From the NCBI GenBank assembly GCA_015228995.1, contig JADGCM010000021.1:1-17526 (forward strand): 17,526 bases of DNA. Reading direction: 5' to 3'. Positions within the stretch are counted from its first letter, which is position 1, and the number at the start of each line of letters is the position of its first letter. The stretch comes from Magnetococcales bacterium. Lineage in GTDB: Bacteria > Pseudomonadota > Magnetococcia > Magnetococcales > JADGCH01. The position numbers and the translations under genes are program-made. Below the pieces are notes generated by a model. That model saw only the letters and a program-made list of their open reading frames with translations, did no database searches and was not told the origin of the DNA. Positions 6,009-14,580 of this stretch are shown piece after piece.

Positions 6009-9000
6009 ATGTTTCTTCTTGGTCGATCCGCAACCCTATTCCCTCCCTGCTGCTGTTTTTGCTGTTGACGCTGTTCGGCATTGCTTCGTTTCGGTCACTC
6101 GGCGTCCAAAATTTCCCGGATATTGAACTGCCCATCATTGTGGTCAATGCGACGCTAGAGGGGGCGGCCCCTGACCAGCTCGAAACCGAGGTGGCGCGCA
6201 AAATTGAGGATAAACTGGCCGCCTTGGGTGGTGTTGAACACATACGCACTGCCATTACCGACGGTTCTGCCCTGGTTAGCATCGAATTTCAGATCGATAA
6301 AGATGTTGAAGTGGCCTTGAGCGAGGTGCGCAATGCCGTTGATAGCGTCCGCGCCGATCTTCCTGCCGACATGACCGATCCTATTGTTTCCAAAGTTACC
6401 ACTTCCGGAACCCCCATCTTGACCTTTGCGGTGCAGTCGCAGCAGCTGGACGAAGCGGCCTTGTCATGGTTGGTGGATAACGAGATCGCCCGCACCCTGT
6501 TGTCGGTAACCGGGGTCGGTAAGGTGGCTCGCATTGGTGGCGTTGATCGCGAAGTCCACATCAATCTTGATCCCGTGGCGATGACTGGCATGCGGGTGAC
6601 AGCAACCGATATTTCGAGGCGTCTCAAGGGGGTGCAGCAGGAGAACTCTGGTGGACGGACCGATATTGGTGGGGCGCAGCAATCGATCCGATTGCTGGCC
6701 ACCGTTGACCACGCGGCGGCGTTGGCAGCGTTGGATATGCCGCTAGCAGATGGTCGCTCGGTCCGGTTGGATCAACTGGCACGGATCGAAGATCATTTTG
6801 CCGATCGAAGCAGTTATGCTTTGCTCAATGGCCAACCGGTGGTTGGTTTTGAGATCAGCCGCACCAAGGGTGTCAGCGAAGTAACGGTGGCTGAACGGGT
6901 GCGTGTCGCTGTAAAGCAAATGCAGCAACGTTATCCACAGGTGCAGTTTACCGAAGCCTTTAATACGGTTGATGCCGTGCTGGATAACTACACTGGCTCA
7001 ATGCACTTGCTCTACGAAGGGGCCTTTTTGGCTGTACTGGTGGTGCTGTGGTTTCTACGCGATTGGCGGGCGACGCTGGTGTCGGCAACGGCATTGCCCC
7101 TGTCAATTTTACCGACGTTCCTGGCGATGTATTATGCCAATTTTAGTCTTAATACCCTGACATTATTGGCATTAGCCCTGGTCGTTGGTATCTTGGTCGA
7201 CGATGCCATTGTTGAGATTGAAAACATCATGCGCCATTTACGGATGGGCAAATCTCCTTATCAGGCCGCCATGGAGGCGGCCGATGAGATTGGCTTGGCT
7301 GTGATTGGGACGACGTTGACCTTGGTGGCGGTGTTTTTGCCGACCGCTTTTATGGGAGGAGTGCCAGGCAAGTTTTTTAAGTCATTCGGTATTACCGCAG
7401 CGGTGGCGGTGCTGGCTTCGTTATTGGTGGCGCGGATGCTAACACCGATGATGGCCGCCTATTTTTTACAACACCAACAGCCCCAAGCCGGTGACAGCCG
7501 TCTGATGAGTCGCTACTTAGTCTGGGTGCGCTGGTGTCTCCATCATCGTCATCTGACGTTATTGGCGGCCATGCTGTTTTTTGTTGCTTCCATCGCTTTA
7601 ATCCCATTGTTGTCGACTGGTTTTTTGCCGGTAGCCGACCGCAGCCAAACCTCAGTACGCATCGAATTACAGCCGGGCAGCCCCATTGAGATGACACGAG
7701 CGGTTGCGGAGCAGGCCCGTCATATCTTGCAACAGATGCCGGATGTCAAGCAGATCTTTACTGCCGTCGGTTCCAGTGCTGGCGGCGGACCGTTTAATGC
7801 CGGTGGCAGTGTCGATGTGCGTAAAGCGACCTTGAGCGTTTTATTGACGCACCGTCATGACCGGCCTTACAAGCAAGTGGTGATTGAAACCGATATGCGG
7901 GCACGGTTACAGCAAATTGCGGGGGCGCGGCTATCGGTTGGTCTGGGTAACGCAGGTGAGAAATTACAGGTGGTGCTGGCCAGCGATGATCCATTGGCGT
8001 TACAGTCAGCGGTGCAGGTGGTTGAGCCAGCGCTGCGCACCTTGCGCCACATTGGCAACATCAGCTCTGGAGCGACGCTGCAACGGCCGGAGATTCATAT
8101 TAACCCCAATTTTGTCGCAGCGGCTGAATTGGGGGTGACTACCCAAGCGATGGCTGAGATGGTGCGTATTGCCACCACTGGTGACTTCAAGATGGTATTG
8201 CCAAAACTCAACCTGCCGCAGCGACAGATCCCGATTCGAGTACGACTGGACGCGGTGATCCGGCGTGACCTGAATACCATTGGTCAGCTGCGCCTAGCGG
8301 GGCGGGCTGGGTCGGTGACGTTAGCCACGGTTGCTGATCTGCGCTTGACCAGTGGCCCAGCGCAGATTGATCGCCTCGACCGCATGCGTAACGTCACCTT
8401 TGATATCGAGTTAGGGTCACGCTTGCTTGGTGAAGTGTTGGCTGAGGTCAATCAGCTACCAGCCATGCAATCTCTGCCGCCGAGCGTCAAGCGGCCCATT
8501 TCTGGTGATGCCGAACGCATGCACGACCTGTTCAGCCAGTTCGGCAGTGCCATGTTGGTAGGTATCCTCTGCATTTACGTGGTATTGGTGATGCTTTTCC
8601 ACGCTTTTCTTCAGCCGGTGACCATTTTGGCGGCGTTACCGTTGTCTCTGGGCGGCGCTTTTATGGCCATGCTACTGACCGGTACCAGCTTTTCAATGCC
8701 ATCGGTCATCGGTGTGTTAATGCTGATGGGGATCGTCACTAAAAATTCCATTCTGCTGGTGGAATATAGCATCGTCGCTCGCCGTGATCGTGGCTTGAGC
8801 CGTTTTGATGCTTTGGTGGATGCTTGCCACAAGCGGGCCCAGCCGATTTTAATGACCACCATTGCTATGGGGGCGGGCATGTTGCCGGTGGCGATGGGAA
8901 TTGGGGCCGAGCCAAGTTTCCGGGCGCCGATGGCCATTGTTGTCATTGGTGGCGTGTTAACATCGACGTTTCTCAGTCTGCTGGTCATCCCAGTGATTTT

Positions 9001-9055
9001 TACCTATATCGATGATCTATCGAAGGTAATGGCGAAGGTGGTCTCGAAAGCCTGA
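6005..9055 (+). CDS. RND-family inner-membrane efflux transporter (AcrB-like)
   Basis: The 1016-residue product is a full-length proton-driven RND transporter with twelve expected membrane helices and two large periplasmic loops. The N-terminus SIRNPIPSLLLF is the usual first-helix entry. The proton-relay aspartates are in GILVDDAIVEIEN (D399, D400), and the matching lysine is K913 in IVTKNSILLVEY. GGVPGKFFKSFG and the two-fold internal repeat are also visible. It overlaps the adaptor gene by four bases. No outer-membrane factor gene follows, so the pump must borrow a TolC-like channel encoded elsewhere. Its last 52 bases overlap the end of lipB on the opposite strand. Drug, solvent or lipid substrates are all possible; the DD motif disfavours a metal-exporting (CusA) type. 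Confidence 0.94.
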   Translation: MNVSSWSIRNPIPSLLLFLLLTLFGIASFRSLGVQNFPDIELPIIVVNATLEGAAPDQLETEVARKIEDKLAALGGVEHIRTAITDGSALVSIEFQIDKDVEVALSEVRNAVDSVRADLPADMTDPIVSKVTTSGTPILTFAVQSQQLDEAALSWLVDNEIARTLLSVTGVGKVARIGGVDREVHINLDPVAMTGMRVTATDISRRLKGVQQENSGGRTDIGGAQQSIRLLATVDHAAALAALDMPLADGRSVRLDQLARIEDHFADRSSYALLNGQPVVGFEISRTKGVSEVTVAERVRVAVKQMQQRYPQVQFTEAFNTVDAVLDNYTGSMHLLYEGAFLAVLVVLWFLRDWRATLVSATALPLSILPTFLAMYYANFSLNTLTLLALALVVGILVDDAIVEIENIMRHLRMGKSPYQAAMEAADEIGLAVIGTTLTLVAVFLPTAFMGGVPGKFFKSFGITAAVAVLASLLVARMLTPMMAAYFLQHQQPQAGDSRLMSRYLVWVRWCLHHRHLTLLAAMLFFVASIALIPLLSTGFLPVADRSQTSVRIELQPGSPIEMTRAVAEQARHILQQMPDVKQIFTAVGSSAGGGPFNAGGSVDVRKATLSVLLTHRHDRPYKQVVIETDMRARLQQIAGARLSVGLGNAGEKLQVVLASDDPLALQSAVQVVEPALRTLRHIGNISSGATLQRPEIHINPNFVAAAELGVTTQAMAEMVRIATTGDFKMVLPKLNLPQRQIPIRVRLDAVIRRDLNTIGQLRLAGRAGSVTLATVADLRLTSGPAQIDRLDRMRNVTFDIELGSRLLGEVLAEVNQLPAMQSLPPSVKRPISGDAERMHDLFSQFGSAMLVGILCIYVVLVMLFHAFLQPVTILAALPLSLGGAFMAMLLTGTSFSMPSVIGVLMLMGIVTKNSILLVEYSIVARRDRGLSRFDALVDACHKRAQPILMTTIAMGAGMLPVAMGIGAEPSFRAPMAIVVIGGVLTSTFLSLLVIPVIFTYIDDLSKVMAKVVSKA

Positions 9056-9651
9056 ATGAGTTGCCGTTCCAATTCTGGCCGAGTTGCGTTGACACCCAGT
9101 CGCGCCATGGAGGTGACGCCGCCATCGCGTATCCCGCAGGGGATAATATTAGCGAAGGCGGCCAAGTCGGGATCACGATTGATGGCTAGGCCGTGATAAA
9201 CCACCCCCCGGGTGATGCGTAAGCCGATCGCCGCAATTTTATCTCGACCTACCCACAGTCCCGGTCGTCGTTCGTCGCTGCTGGCCCTAATACCGAATGG
9301 GGCCAGTGTCCGCTGCACCACCTCCTCAAGCTGGCGCACCAGCTGCCGTACTTCGCGGCTATGTCCAGATATGTCCCAGACCAGATAGACCATCAGCTGG
9401 CCCGGGCCGTGGTAGGTGACCCGGCCGCCGCGGTCACTACGGATGATCGGAATGGCCGGATCACGGCGTAAAATTTCCGACTCACTGCCTGATCGGCCTA
9501 TGGTATAAACGGGTGTATGTTCAGCGAAGATAATCTGGTCGTCGCAGAGCTGCTGTTGTCTGCTATCGACCAAGGCACGTTGCAGATCCCAGAGGGTCTG
9601 GTAGTCGGCTTGATCGTAGCAGAGACAGCGGACGATTCTGGCATGGGGCAT
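9004..9651 (-). CDS. lipB: Octanoyl-[acyl-carrier protein]:protein transferase
   Basis: The enzyme moves octanoate from acyl carrier protein to the lipoyl domains of 2-oxoacid dehydrogenases and the glycine cleavage H protein, the first step of lipoate assembly in the cytoplasm. The 215-residue length is normal. RGGRVTYHGPGQ (74-85) is the family signature. The catalytic pair is present: K138 in RDKIAAIGLRI and C172 in IPCGIRDGG. The gene starts six bases after the stop of the carbonic-anhydrase-like gene, so the two are probably co-transcribed. Its 3' end overlaps the convergent RND pump gene by 52 bases. lipA is not in the window. Confidence 0.95.
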   Translation of the reverse strand: MPHARIVRCLCYDQADYQTLWDLQRALVDSRQQQLCDDQIIFAEHTPVYTIGRSGSESEILRRDPAIPIIRSDRGGRVTYHGPGQLMVYLVWDISGHSREVRQLVRQLEEVVQRTLAPFGIRASSDERRPGLWVGRDKIAAIGLRITRGVVYHGLAINRDPDLAAFANIIPCGIRDGGVTSMARLGVNATRPELERQLIQAFETTFAITFDRSSI

Positions 9652-9657
9652 AATGGG

Positions 9658-10191
9658 CTAGGGGCGTTCGGTATATTGCCAAGCCAAGCGACAATATTTC
9701 TCCGTGGTCGCCCTCATAGCGGCGATTTCCTGATCACTCAACAGTCGTTTCATCTTGGCAGGAGAACCCAACCACAAAGAGGAGTCATCAATGCGGCGAC
9801 CGGGTGTCACCACAGCGCCAGCACCGACCATGGCTTGGTGGCCGACCACGGCCATGTCCAGTATGATGGCACCGATACCGACCATGCTACCATTTTCGAT
9901 ATGACAACCGTGCAAGGTGACGTTATGGCCAATGGTGACGTCGTCACCAATGAACAGAGGCGCCCCGTCAGGCCGATTTTCGGTACTGCGGCCGACGTGC
10001 AAGACGGAGCCATCTTGGATATTGCTGCGGGCGCCAATGCGGATCCAATTGACATCGCCGCGAATGACCACCCCTGGCCACACCGAGGCATCGACACCGA
10101 TGACCACATCGCCGATGATCACCGCCTCCGGATGGATAAACGCCGTTGGGTGGATAACAGGTGTTTTGTCCTGATACGGATAGATTGGCAT
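9658..10191 (-). CDS. Gamma-class carbonic anhydrase-like hexapeptide-repeat protein
   Basis: The 177-residue product is a left-handed beta-helix of hexapeptide repeats, a fold that forms trimers with metal at subunit interfaces. The three histidine ligands of the gamma carbonic anhydrase family are at H65 (DGSVLHVG), H89 and H94 (IGHNVTLHG). The conserved Arg45 and Asp47 (VIRGDVNW) and Gln59-Asp60 are also present. Members include YrdA, PaaY and CaiE; only some have measured carbonic anhydrase activity, so the reaction is inferred. An in-frame extension to 10269 is not supported; ATG 10191 has a ribosome site (GAGGG about six bases upstream) and gives the typical N-terminus. lipB follows after six bases. 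Confidence 0.9.
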   Translation of the reverse strand: MPIYPYQDKTPVIHPTAFIHPEAVIIGDVVIGVDASVWPGVVIRGDVNWIRIGARSNIQDGSVLHVGRSTENRPDGAPLFIGDDVTIGHNVTLHGCHIENGSMVGIGAIILDMAVVGHQAMVGAGAVVTPGRRIDDSSLWLGSPAKMKRLLSDQEIAAMRATTEKYCRLAWQYTERP

Positions 10192-10241
10192 AATTACCCT
10201 CTGTTTTTCTAGCATTGGGATGGTACAGGCTGAACGTGACA

Positions 10242-10269
10242 ATCTTAGTCGATTCATGCGCCATGCCAA
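10242..10269 (-). promoter_or_regulatory. Candidate promoter for the carbonic-anhydrase-like/lipB pair
   Basis: On the minus strand TTGGCA (10264-10269, 5 of 6 to the -35 consensus) is followed after 16 bases by TAAGAT (10242-10247, 4 of 6 to the -10). It lies about 50 bases upstream of the ATG at 10191, in the 187-base gap between two divergent genes. Pattern match only. I found no equally good promoter for the plus-strand gene at 10379 in the same gap. Confidence 0.3.
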
Positions 10270-10378
10270 TCTTGTTGTTTGGCGAGTTGGGATCTTGCGT
10301 ACTGCTTCCCTAAGGGTTATCCTACGCCGCTGCCTCCAGTCTTCAAGTCTCCTCTCCTAGGTAAGGAAGCAGTTACTC

Positions 10379-10945
10379 ATGTCTCTCCCATTCACCTTGC
10401 AGTTTCATCACCATTGGCACTCTCCACCGCGACTTCTGGAACAGCACCATGAGAGGGTTCCCGAGCGGCTAGAGGCTGCACTGCTGTACACTGGTTCGTT
10501 AACCGGTTACCTGGAGCGGTTGTGGCAACAGCCTGTCGTGGTGCATCTGCAGCGGCAGTATATCCAAGCCACATTAGATGACGATGAACGGCTATGGTCC
10601 GGTTATCCACCGTTGGACTGTGCTGTTGGGGTGTTGTCGCGTGTTGCTTGGCTCCAGGTTGCGGGGCAGGAGCGTCTTGTTGCCGCCTCCCAGTTATCAC
10701 TTGCGGGTTTACCGGAGTCGTTACGGGGAGAGATCGAGAATGGGCAACGGCCGCTGGGGGCGCTGTTTCTGGAACAAGCCGCAGAGGTAGCCCGCGATCA
10801 TCTGCAGTTGGCGCTGGCCCGGGCGCCGGAATTGGCCCAACGGCTGGGTGAGCCCAGCGAGCAATTGTTTTGGTGTCGTCGGTCGCTATTTCGTGCCGGA
10901 GAGGCCCGCGCCCGCATCATTGAGGTTTTTTTGACTGGCTTCTAA
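10379..10945 (+). CDS. Chorismate--pyruvate lyase-like protein (UbiC family)
   Basis: UbiC removes pyruvate from chorismate to give 4-hydroxybenzoate, the head group of ubiquinone. The 188 residues show the family layout: LTGYLERL and VVVHLQRQYIQ near 41-62, a central Arg88 (LSRVAWL) at the place of the chorismate-binding arginine, RPLGALF (124-130), and the C-terminal CRRSLF...IIEVFLTGF with Glu182 at the place of the catalytic glutamate. Overall similarity to E. coli UbiC looks low, so I leave the symbol empty; a related UTRA-fold protein of other function is possible. An AAGGA stretch lies about 12 bases before the ATG. It is separated from the downstream operon by about 100 bases that contain a likely promoter. 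Confidence 0.72.
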   Translation: MSLPFTLQFHHHWHSPPRLLEQHHERVPERLEAALLYTGSLTGYLERLWQQPVVVHLQRQYIQATLDDDERLWSGYPPLDCAVGVLSRVAWLQVAGQERLVAASQLSLAGLPESLRGEIENGQRPLGALFLEQAAEVARDHLQLALARAPELAQRLGEPSEQLFWCRRSLFRAGEARARIIEVFLTGF

Positions 10946-10955
10946 GGGGGATCGC

Positions 10956-10964
10956 TGCTACAAT
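10956..10964 (+). promoter_or_regulatory. Candidate extended -10 promoter for the sppA-to-trpF gene run
   Basis: TGC directly followed by TACAAT (5 of 6 to TATAAT) makes an extended -10 element about 80 bases upstream of the sppA-like start. A TTGACT at 10931-10936 is 22 bases away, too far for a normal -35, so an extended -10 type promoter is the better reading. Nothing else resembling a promoter is visible ahead of the six close-packed genes that follow. Confidence 0.35.
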
Positions 10965-11042
10965 CCCCGCCATCTGCGTGTCGCTTTATCGCATCCCCTC
11001 ATCGCCACTAAACGAGTACGTTAATTGGACAAGACAGAGCCA

Positions 11043-12065
11043 ATGTTTCCCAGCCATGACAGTCGGGCTGGGCCCCATCCTGCGGTACCTGATACCACGT
11101 CTAATCTCTGGCTGTTGCTGTCGCAGATGGAGCATAATCGTCAGGAAGAACGTGCTGTTCTGGAGCGGTTGTGGCGTGAACATGCCGCAGAGCAGCGCCG
11201 TGGCCGTCGGCTGCGGACGGCTTTTCGCCTGTTTCTGGCGATCTATCTGTTATTGCTGCTCTGGATGGGTTCTAATCACCTCGAAAAATTCGATGTCGAA
11301 AGTCTCTCTGGTGATCCACACCACACCGCTGTGGTGGCGGTTACCGGTCCTATATTGGCGGGCGATGCCTTGGGGGCGGAACAGATCATTGAGAACCTCA
11401 ACAGCGCCTTCAAGGATAAAAACACCAAAGGGGTGGTGCTGCGCATCAACTCGCCAGGGGGCAGTCCGGTGCAGGCTGGGATGATTTATGATGAAATCGT
11501 CCGCTTGCGCGTTAAATATCCTAACATCCCGCTCTATGCGGCACTGGAAGATTTATGTGCCTCGGGGGGGTATTACGTTGCCGCTGCCGCCCAGGAGATC
11601 TACGCCGATAAGGCGACTTTGGTGGGCTCTATTGGCGTTATTATGGAGGGGTTTGGTCTCCAGGAACTAATCGGTAAGTTGGGCATCGAAAGCCGGACCA
11701 TGACCGCTGGTCAAGATAAAAACCTGCTGGATCCCTTCAAACCGCTGGATGGTAAGCAACAGGCCCATGTTCAGTCACTGCTGAACCAAATCCACAGCCA
11801 GTTCATTCACGCGGTACGTGCTGGCCGTGGTAAGCGGCTTAAGGCTGAAGAGACCCTCTTCACCGGCCTGGTTTGGACCGGTGAAGAGGCGGTAGCTCTG
11901 GGGCTGGTGGATGGCCTCAAATCGACTGCGGCCATTGCCCGTGATCTGGTCAAGGCTGAAAAATTGGTTGATTACAGCCCCAACCGACATGATTGGCTGC
12001 ATAAAATTTCTGGTACGTTCAGCCAAGCGCTAGCCACTTGGCTGAGTCAGCCTTACATGCGTTGA
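11043..12065 (+). CDS. sppA: Signal peptide peptidase SppA-type serine protease (family S49)
   Basis: Membrane-anchored S49 proteases degrade cleaved signal peptides and other membrane-associated peptides. Residues 1-55 are cytoplasmic and charged, one membrane helix spans about 59-76, and the protease domain faces the periplasm. INSPGGSP (135-142) and the nucleophile Ser174 in DLCASGGYY are clear. Lys226 (TAGQDK) sits 52 residues later, the same spacing as the Ser/Lys dyad of the Bacillus short SppA. LVGSIGVIMEG lies between them. The 340-residue length fits the short, single-domain form rather than E. coli SppA. TTG 11025 is an alternative start; neither start has a strong ribosome site. 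The stop directly abuts the nuclease gene. Confidence 0.88.
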   Translation: MFPSHDSRAGPHPAVPDTTSNLWLLLSQMEHNRQEERAVLERLWREHAAEQRRGRRLRTAFRLFLAIYLLLLLWMGSNHLEKFDVESLSGDPHHTAVVAVTGPILAGDALGAEQIIENLNSAFKDKNTKGVVLRINSPGGSPVQAGMIYDEIVRLRVKYPNIPLYAALEDLCASGGYYVAAAAQEIYADKATLVGSIGVIMEGFGLQELIGKLGIESRTMTAGQDKNLLDPFKPLDGKQQAHVQSLLNQIHSQFIHAVRAGRGKRLKAEETLFTGLVWTGEEAVALGLVDGLKSTAAIARDLVKAEKLVDYSPNRHDWLHKISGTFSQALATWLSQPYMR

Positions 12066-12638
12066 GTGGTGGGTCGCATTATGCCGATTGCCTTGTGGTT
12101 GTTGCTTTGGTTAATGGTGTCGTCCCTCTGCTGGTCACAACCGGCCCTGGCGGAAATCACTGGCGGGGTGCGGGTGGTCGATGGCGATACCCTCAGTATG
12201 GGTAAAACCCGCATCCGCTTGTATGGTATTGATGCTCCAGAAAAAGCCCAGCCTTGCCAGCGTAAGGGCAGCGAATATGGTTGTGGTCAGCAAGCGGCCG
12301 AGCAGCTGCGCCAGTTTGTCGGTAGTAAAAAAGTCGTTTGTGATGAAAAAAACCAGGATCGTTATGGTCGTACGGTAGCGGTTTGCCGGGTCGGTAAAAC
12401 CGAAATCAACCGCTGGATGGTCGAGCAGGGTTGGGCGGTTGCCTATCGCCAATATGGAGGCAAGGCTTATGTCCCCGCAGAAGAGATAGCCCGTCGTGAT
12501 AAACGGGGGATTTGGGAAGGGACTTTCCAAATGCCGGAGGAGTGGCGCCGTGAGCATCGTGCTGAAGAGGGTTCCAAGCAGGCATTAACCCCGTTTTGGA
12601 ACCGCTTGCAGCGTTATCTCAAAGAGATGGTGCGGTGA
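12066..12638 (+). CDS. Secreted staphylococcal-nuclease-like (thermonuclease) protein
   Basis: A signal peptide (about 1-29, cleavage after ALA) precedes a single SNase domain, so the product should be a periplasmic or secreted calcium-dependent nuclease. Active-site residues of the family are present: VDGDT (38-42), R51 and E59 in IRLYGIDAPE, and R102 in DRYGRTVAV. Four cysteines in the mature part (64, 73, 92, 107) could form two disulphides. I chose GTG 12066, immediately after the sppA stop, because it adds an arginine to the signal peptide's n-region; GTG 12069 and ATG 12081 are alternatives. The C-terminal 40 residues are charged and helical. The stop overlaps the likely GTG start of ispD by three bases (GTGA). 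Confidence 0.88.
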   Translation: MVGRIMPIALWLLLWLMVSSLCWSQPALAEITGGVRVVDGDTLSMGKTRIRLYGIDAPEKAQPCQRKGSEYGCGQQAAEQLRQFVGSKKVVCDEKNQDRYGRTVAVCRVGKTEINRWMVEQGWAVAYRQYGGKAYVPAEEIARRDKRGIWEGTFQMPEEWRREHRAEEGSKQALTPFWNRLQRYLKEMVR

Positions 12639-13360
12639 GTGGTGCGGTTAACGATCTCCCTTGTCATCTCCTGCTGGTAGCGGCTGGCCGGGGTAGCCGC
12701 TTTGGTTCGGTGCAGCCGAAGCAATACCACACCGTGGCTGGGTTGCCGTTGGTGGCTCACACCATTGCCCGCTGTCACAGCCAACCGCTGATCGCACGGA
12801 TCGTCCCGGTGGTGGCTGGTGACGGTGTTGAGCTGTGGTATCGGCATATCGAACCGCACCGCTGGCAGTGGCCCAAGTTGGCTGATCCAGTGGTGGGCGG
12901 GGCAGAGCGGCAAGATTCAGTACGGCTTGGGTTGCGGCAGCTGGAGCTAGCCGCCGACGATTGGGTGGCCATTCACGACGGCGTTCGGCCGTTGCTCAGT
13001 CAGGCGTTATTAGATCGGCTGTTACAACATCGCCATTTGGCCGAGGCCTTGATTCCGGCACTACCGGCCCAGGATACCGTTAAGCAGAGTCATGCTGCGA
13101 CCCAGCCATGGATTGCCACCACCCTGGATCGGCGGACCATTTGGCTGGCGCAGACGCCGCAGTTGTTCCGTTATCAGCTCATCCAGGCGGCGCACGAGCG
13201 GGCCCATGAGGCTGGCTTCGTCGCTACCGATGATGCCAGTTTGATCGAGTGGCTAGGCCAGCCGGTGCGGTTAATCATGGGGGAACGCCGCAACATCAAA
13301 GTGACTGAGCCAGACGATCTACTATTAGTTGATTTGCTTCTTCAACAAACCGGAGGATAA
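12635..13360 (+). CDS. ispD: 2-C-methyl-D-erythritol 4-phosphate cytidylyltransferase
   Basis: The enzyme joins CTP and methylerythritol phosphate in the MEP route to isoprenoids. The 241-residue product has LLVAAGRGSRFG (13-24) with R22, and K29 in QPKQY. It also has HDGVRP, the TLDRR region, ATDDASLIE and NIKVTEPDDL, which together hold the nucleotide- and substrate-binding residues of E. coli IspD. It is a stand-alone IspD without the fused IspF domain common in alphaproteobacteria; ispF is not in the window. An upstream ATG at 12596 is in frame, but GTG 12635 gives the expected N-terminus, has GAG eight bases upstream and overlaps the nuclease stop by the usual GTGA arrangement. Four bases separate its stop from the next gene. 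Confidence 0.93.
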   Translation: MSGAVNDLPCHLLLVAAGRGSRFGSVQPKQYHTVAGLPLVAHTIARCHSQPLIARIVPVVAGDGVELWYRHIEPHRWQWPKLADPVVGGAERQDSVRLGLRQLELAADDWVAIHDGVRPLLSQALLDRLLQHRHLAEALIPALPAQDTVKQSHAATQPWIATTLDRRTIWLAQTPQLFRYQLIQAAHERAHEAGFVATDDASLIEWLGQPVRLIMGERRNIKVTEPDDLLLVDLLLQQTGG

Positions 13361-13364
13361 CACC

Positions 13365-14573
13365 ATGGACTTCTTGTCAAATCGCATTCGCCAAGTCAAA
13401 CCATCGGCCACTTTAGCGGTGGCGGCCCGGGCCAAAGAACTCCAGGCCATGGGCCGTGATGTCATCGATCTTGGCGCCGGTGAGCCTGATTTTGATACGC
13501 CTAAACACATCAAAAAAGCGGCTCGTCAGGCCCTAAAGTCTGGTTTTACCAAATATACCGCTGTATCGGGGATTGCCGAGCTGAAACAGGCGGTTATCAA
13601 TAAAATCAGCAACGATAATGGTCTGGTCTATCAGCCCAACGAGATTGTCGTCACTGTTGGCGGCAAGCAGGCTTTTTATAACTTGGCCCAGGCAACCCTC
13701 AACCCAGGGGATGAAGTGATCATTCCTGCCCCTTACTGGGTTTCTTATCCCGACATGGTATTACTGGCTGAAGGCAAGCCGGTCATCGTCGATAGCGACG
13801 AAGCCAACGGTTTCAAGCTGACTGCGGCACAATTGGAACAGGCCATCACCGCCAAGACCAAATATGTCGTCATCAATTCTCCCTCCAACCCCACCGGTTC
13901 TGCCTATAGCAAGGACGAGCTGATGGCGCTCGGCACCATGCTACAACGCCACCCTCAGGTGTGGGCCATCGTCGATGATATCTATGAGAAGATTATTTTC
14001 GATGGTTTTCAGTTCTTTACTTTGGCTCAGGTGGTTCCCGAGTTAAAACCACGTACCCTTTTGCTCAACGGCGTTTCCAAGAGCTACGCCATGACCGGTT
14101 GGCGTATTGGTTATGCGGCTGGGCCAGCCCCGATCATCAAAGCCATGGAAACCATCCAGTCACAAAGCACCTCTTGTGCTACCTCTATCGCTCAAAAGGC
14201 GGCGGTAGCCGCTTTGTCCGGGCCACAAAAGTGCATCAAGCCGATGTTAAAGGCCTTTCAGGCTCGGCGTGATTATGTCGTTGCTGAGCTGAACAACATG
14301 CCTGGTATCAGCTGCCGGGCGCCAGAGGGGGCTTTTTATGTCTACCCCTGCATTGCCGGTCTCATCGGTCGCAAGACCCCCGATGGCCAGACGATCAACG
14401 ACAGCGTCGCCTTGGCAGCCCATCTGCTCGATAATCAGGGGGTAGCGATGGTGCCCGGTGTGGCTTTTGGCAAAGATCCTTACTTCCGCATCTCTTTTGC
14501 AACCTCAATGGAGAATCTGGAACAGGCGATGCGGCGGATTCGCATTGTTGCTGAGCAGCTAACGGCTAACTGA
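13365..14573 (+). CDS. Pyridoxal-phosphate aspartate-type aminotransferase (class I, subgroup 1b)
   Basis: The 402-residue protein is a fold-type I aminotransferase. The cofactor lysine is K239 in NGVSKSYAMTGWRIGY. GAGEPDFDTP (about 33-42), PAPYWVSYPDM, NSPSNPTG and the substrate-carboxylate arginine R375 in DPYFRISFATS are all clear. This pattern is that of bacterial AspB-type enzymes, which convert aspartate and 2-oxoglutarate to oxaloacetate and glutamate; several proteobacterial members also transaminate prephenate to arogenate, which sequence reading cannot separate. ATG 13365 has GGAGG (13352-13356) upstream; the in-frame extension to 13329 lies in ispD and is rejected. Seven bases separate it from the ThiF/TusA gene. 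Confidence 0.93.
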   Translation: MDFLSNRIRQVKPSATLAVAARAKELQAMGRDVIDLGAGEPDFDTPKHIKKAARQALKSGFTKYTAVSGIAELKQAVINKISNDNGLVYQPNEIVVTVGGKQAFYNLAQATLNPGDEVIIPAPYWVSYPDMVLLAEGKPVIVDSDEANGFKLTAAQLEQAITAKTKYVVINSPSNPTGSAYSKDELMALGTMLQRHPQVWAIVDDIYEKIIFDGFQFFTLAQVVPELKPRTLLLNGVSKSYAMTGWRIGYAAGPAPIIKAMETIQSQSTSCATSIAQKAAVAALSGPQKCIKPMLKAFQARRDYVVAELNNMPGISCRAPEGAFYVYPCIAGLIGRKTPDGQTINDSVALAAHLLDNQGVAMVPGVAFGKDPYFRISFATSMENLEQAMRRIRIVAEQLTAN

Positions 14574-14580
14574 AGCGATC

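Noticed and set aside
9517..10212. Long plus-strand open frame of 231 codons
   Set aside because: It lies antisense to lipB and the carbonic-anhydrase-like gene, both with full catalytic motifs, and its translation has no recognisable domain.
10931..10964. TTGACT and TACAAT as a standard -35/-10 promoter
   Set aside because: The spacer is 22 bases, outside the usual 16-18; only the extended -10 reading was kept.
10978..11484. Plus-strand open frame of 168 codons in another frame than sppA
   Set aside because: Overlaps the S49 protease gene with its intact Ser/Lys dyad; the translation is Cys/Trp/Arg-rich and patternless.
13329..13364. Upstream ATG adding 12 residues to the aminotransferase
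   Set aside because: It lies within ispD codons; the ATG at 13365 has a GGAGG site and gives the normal family start.
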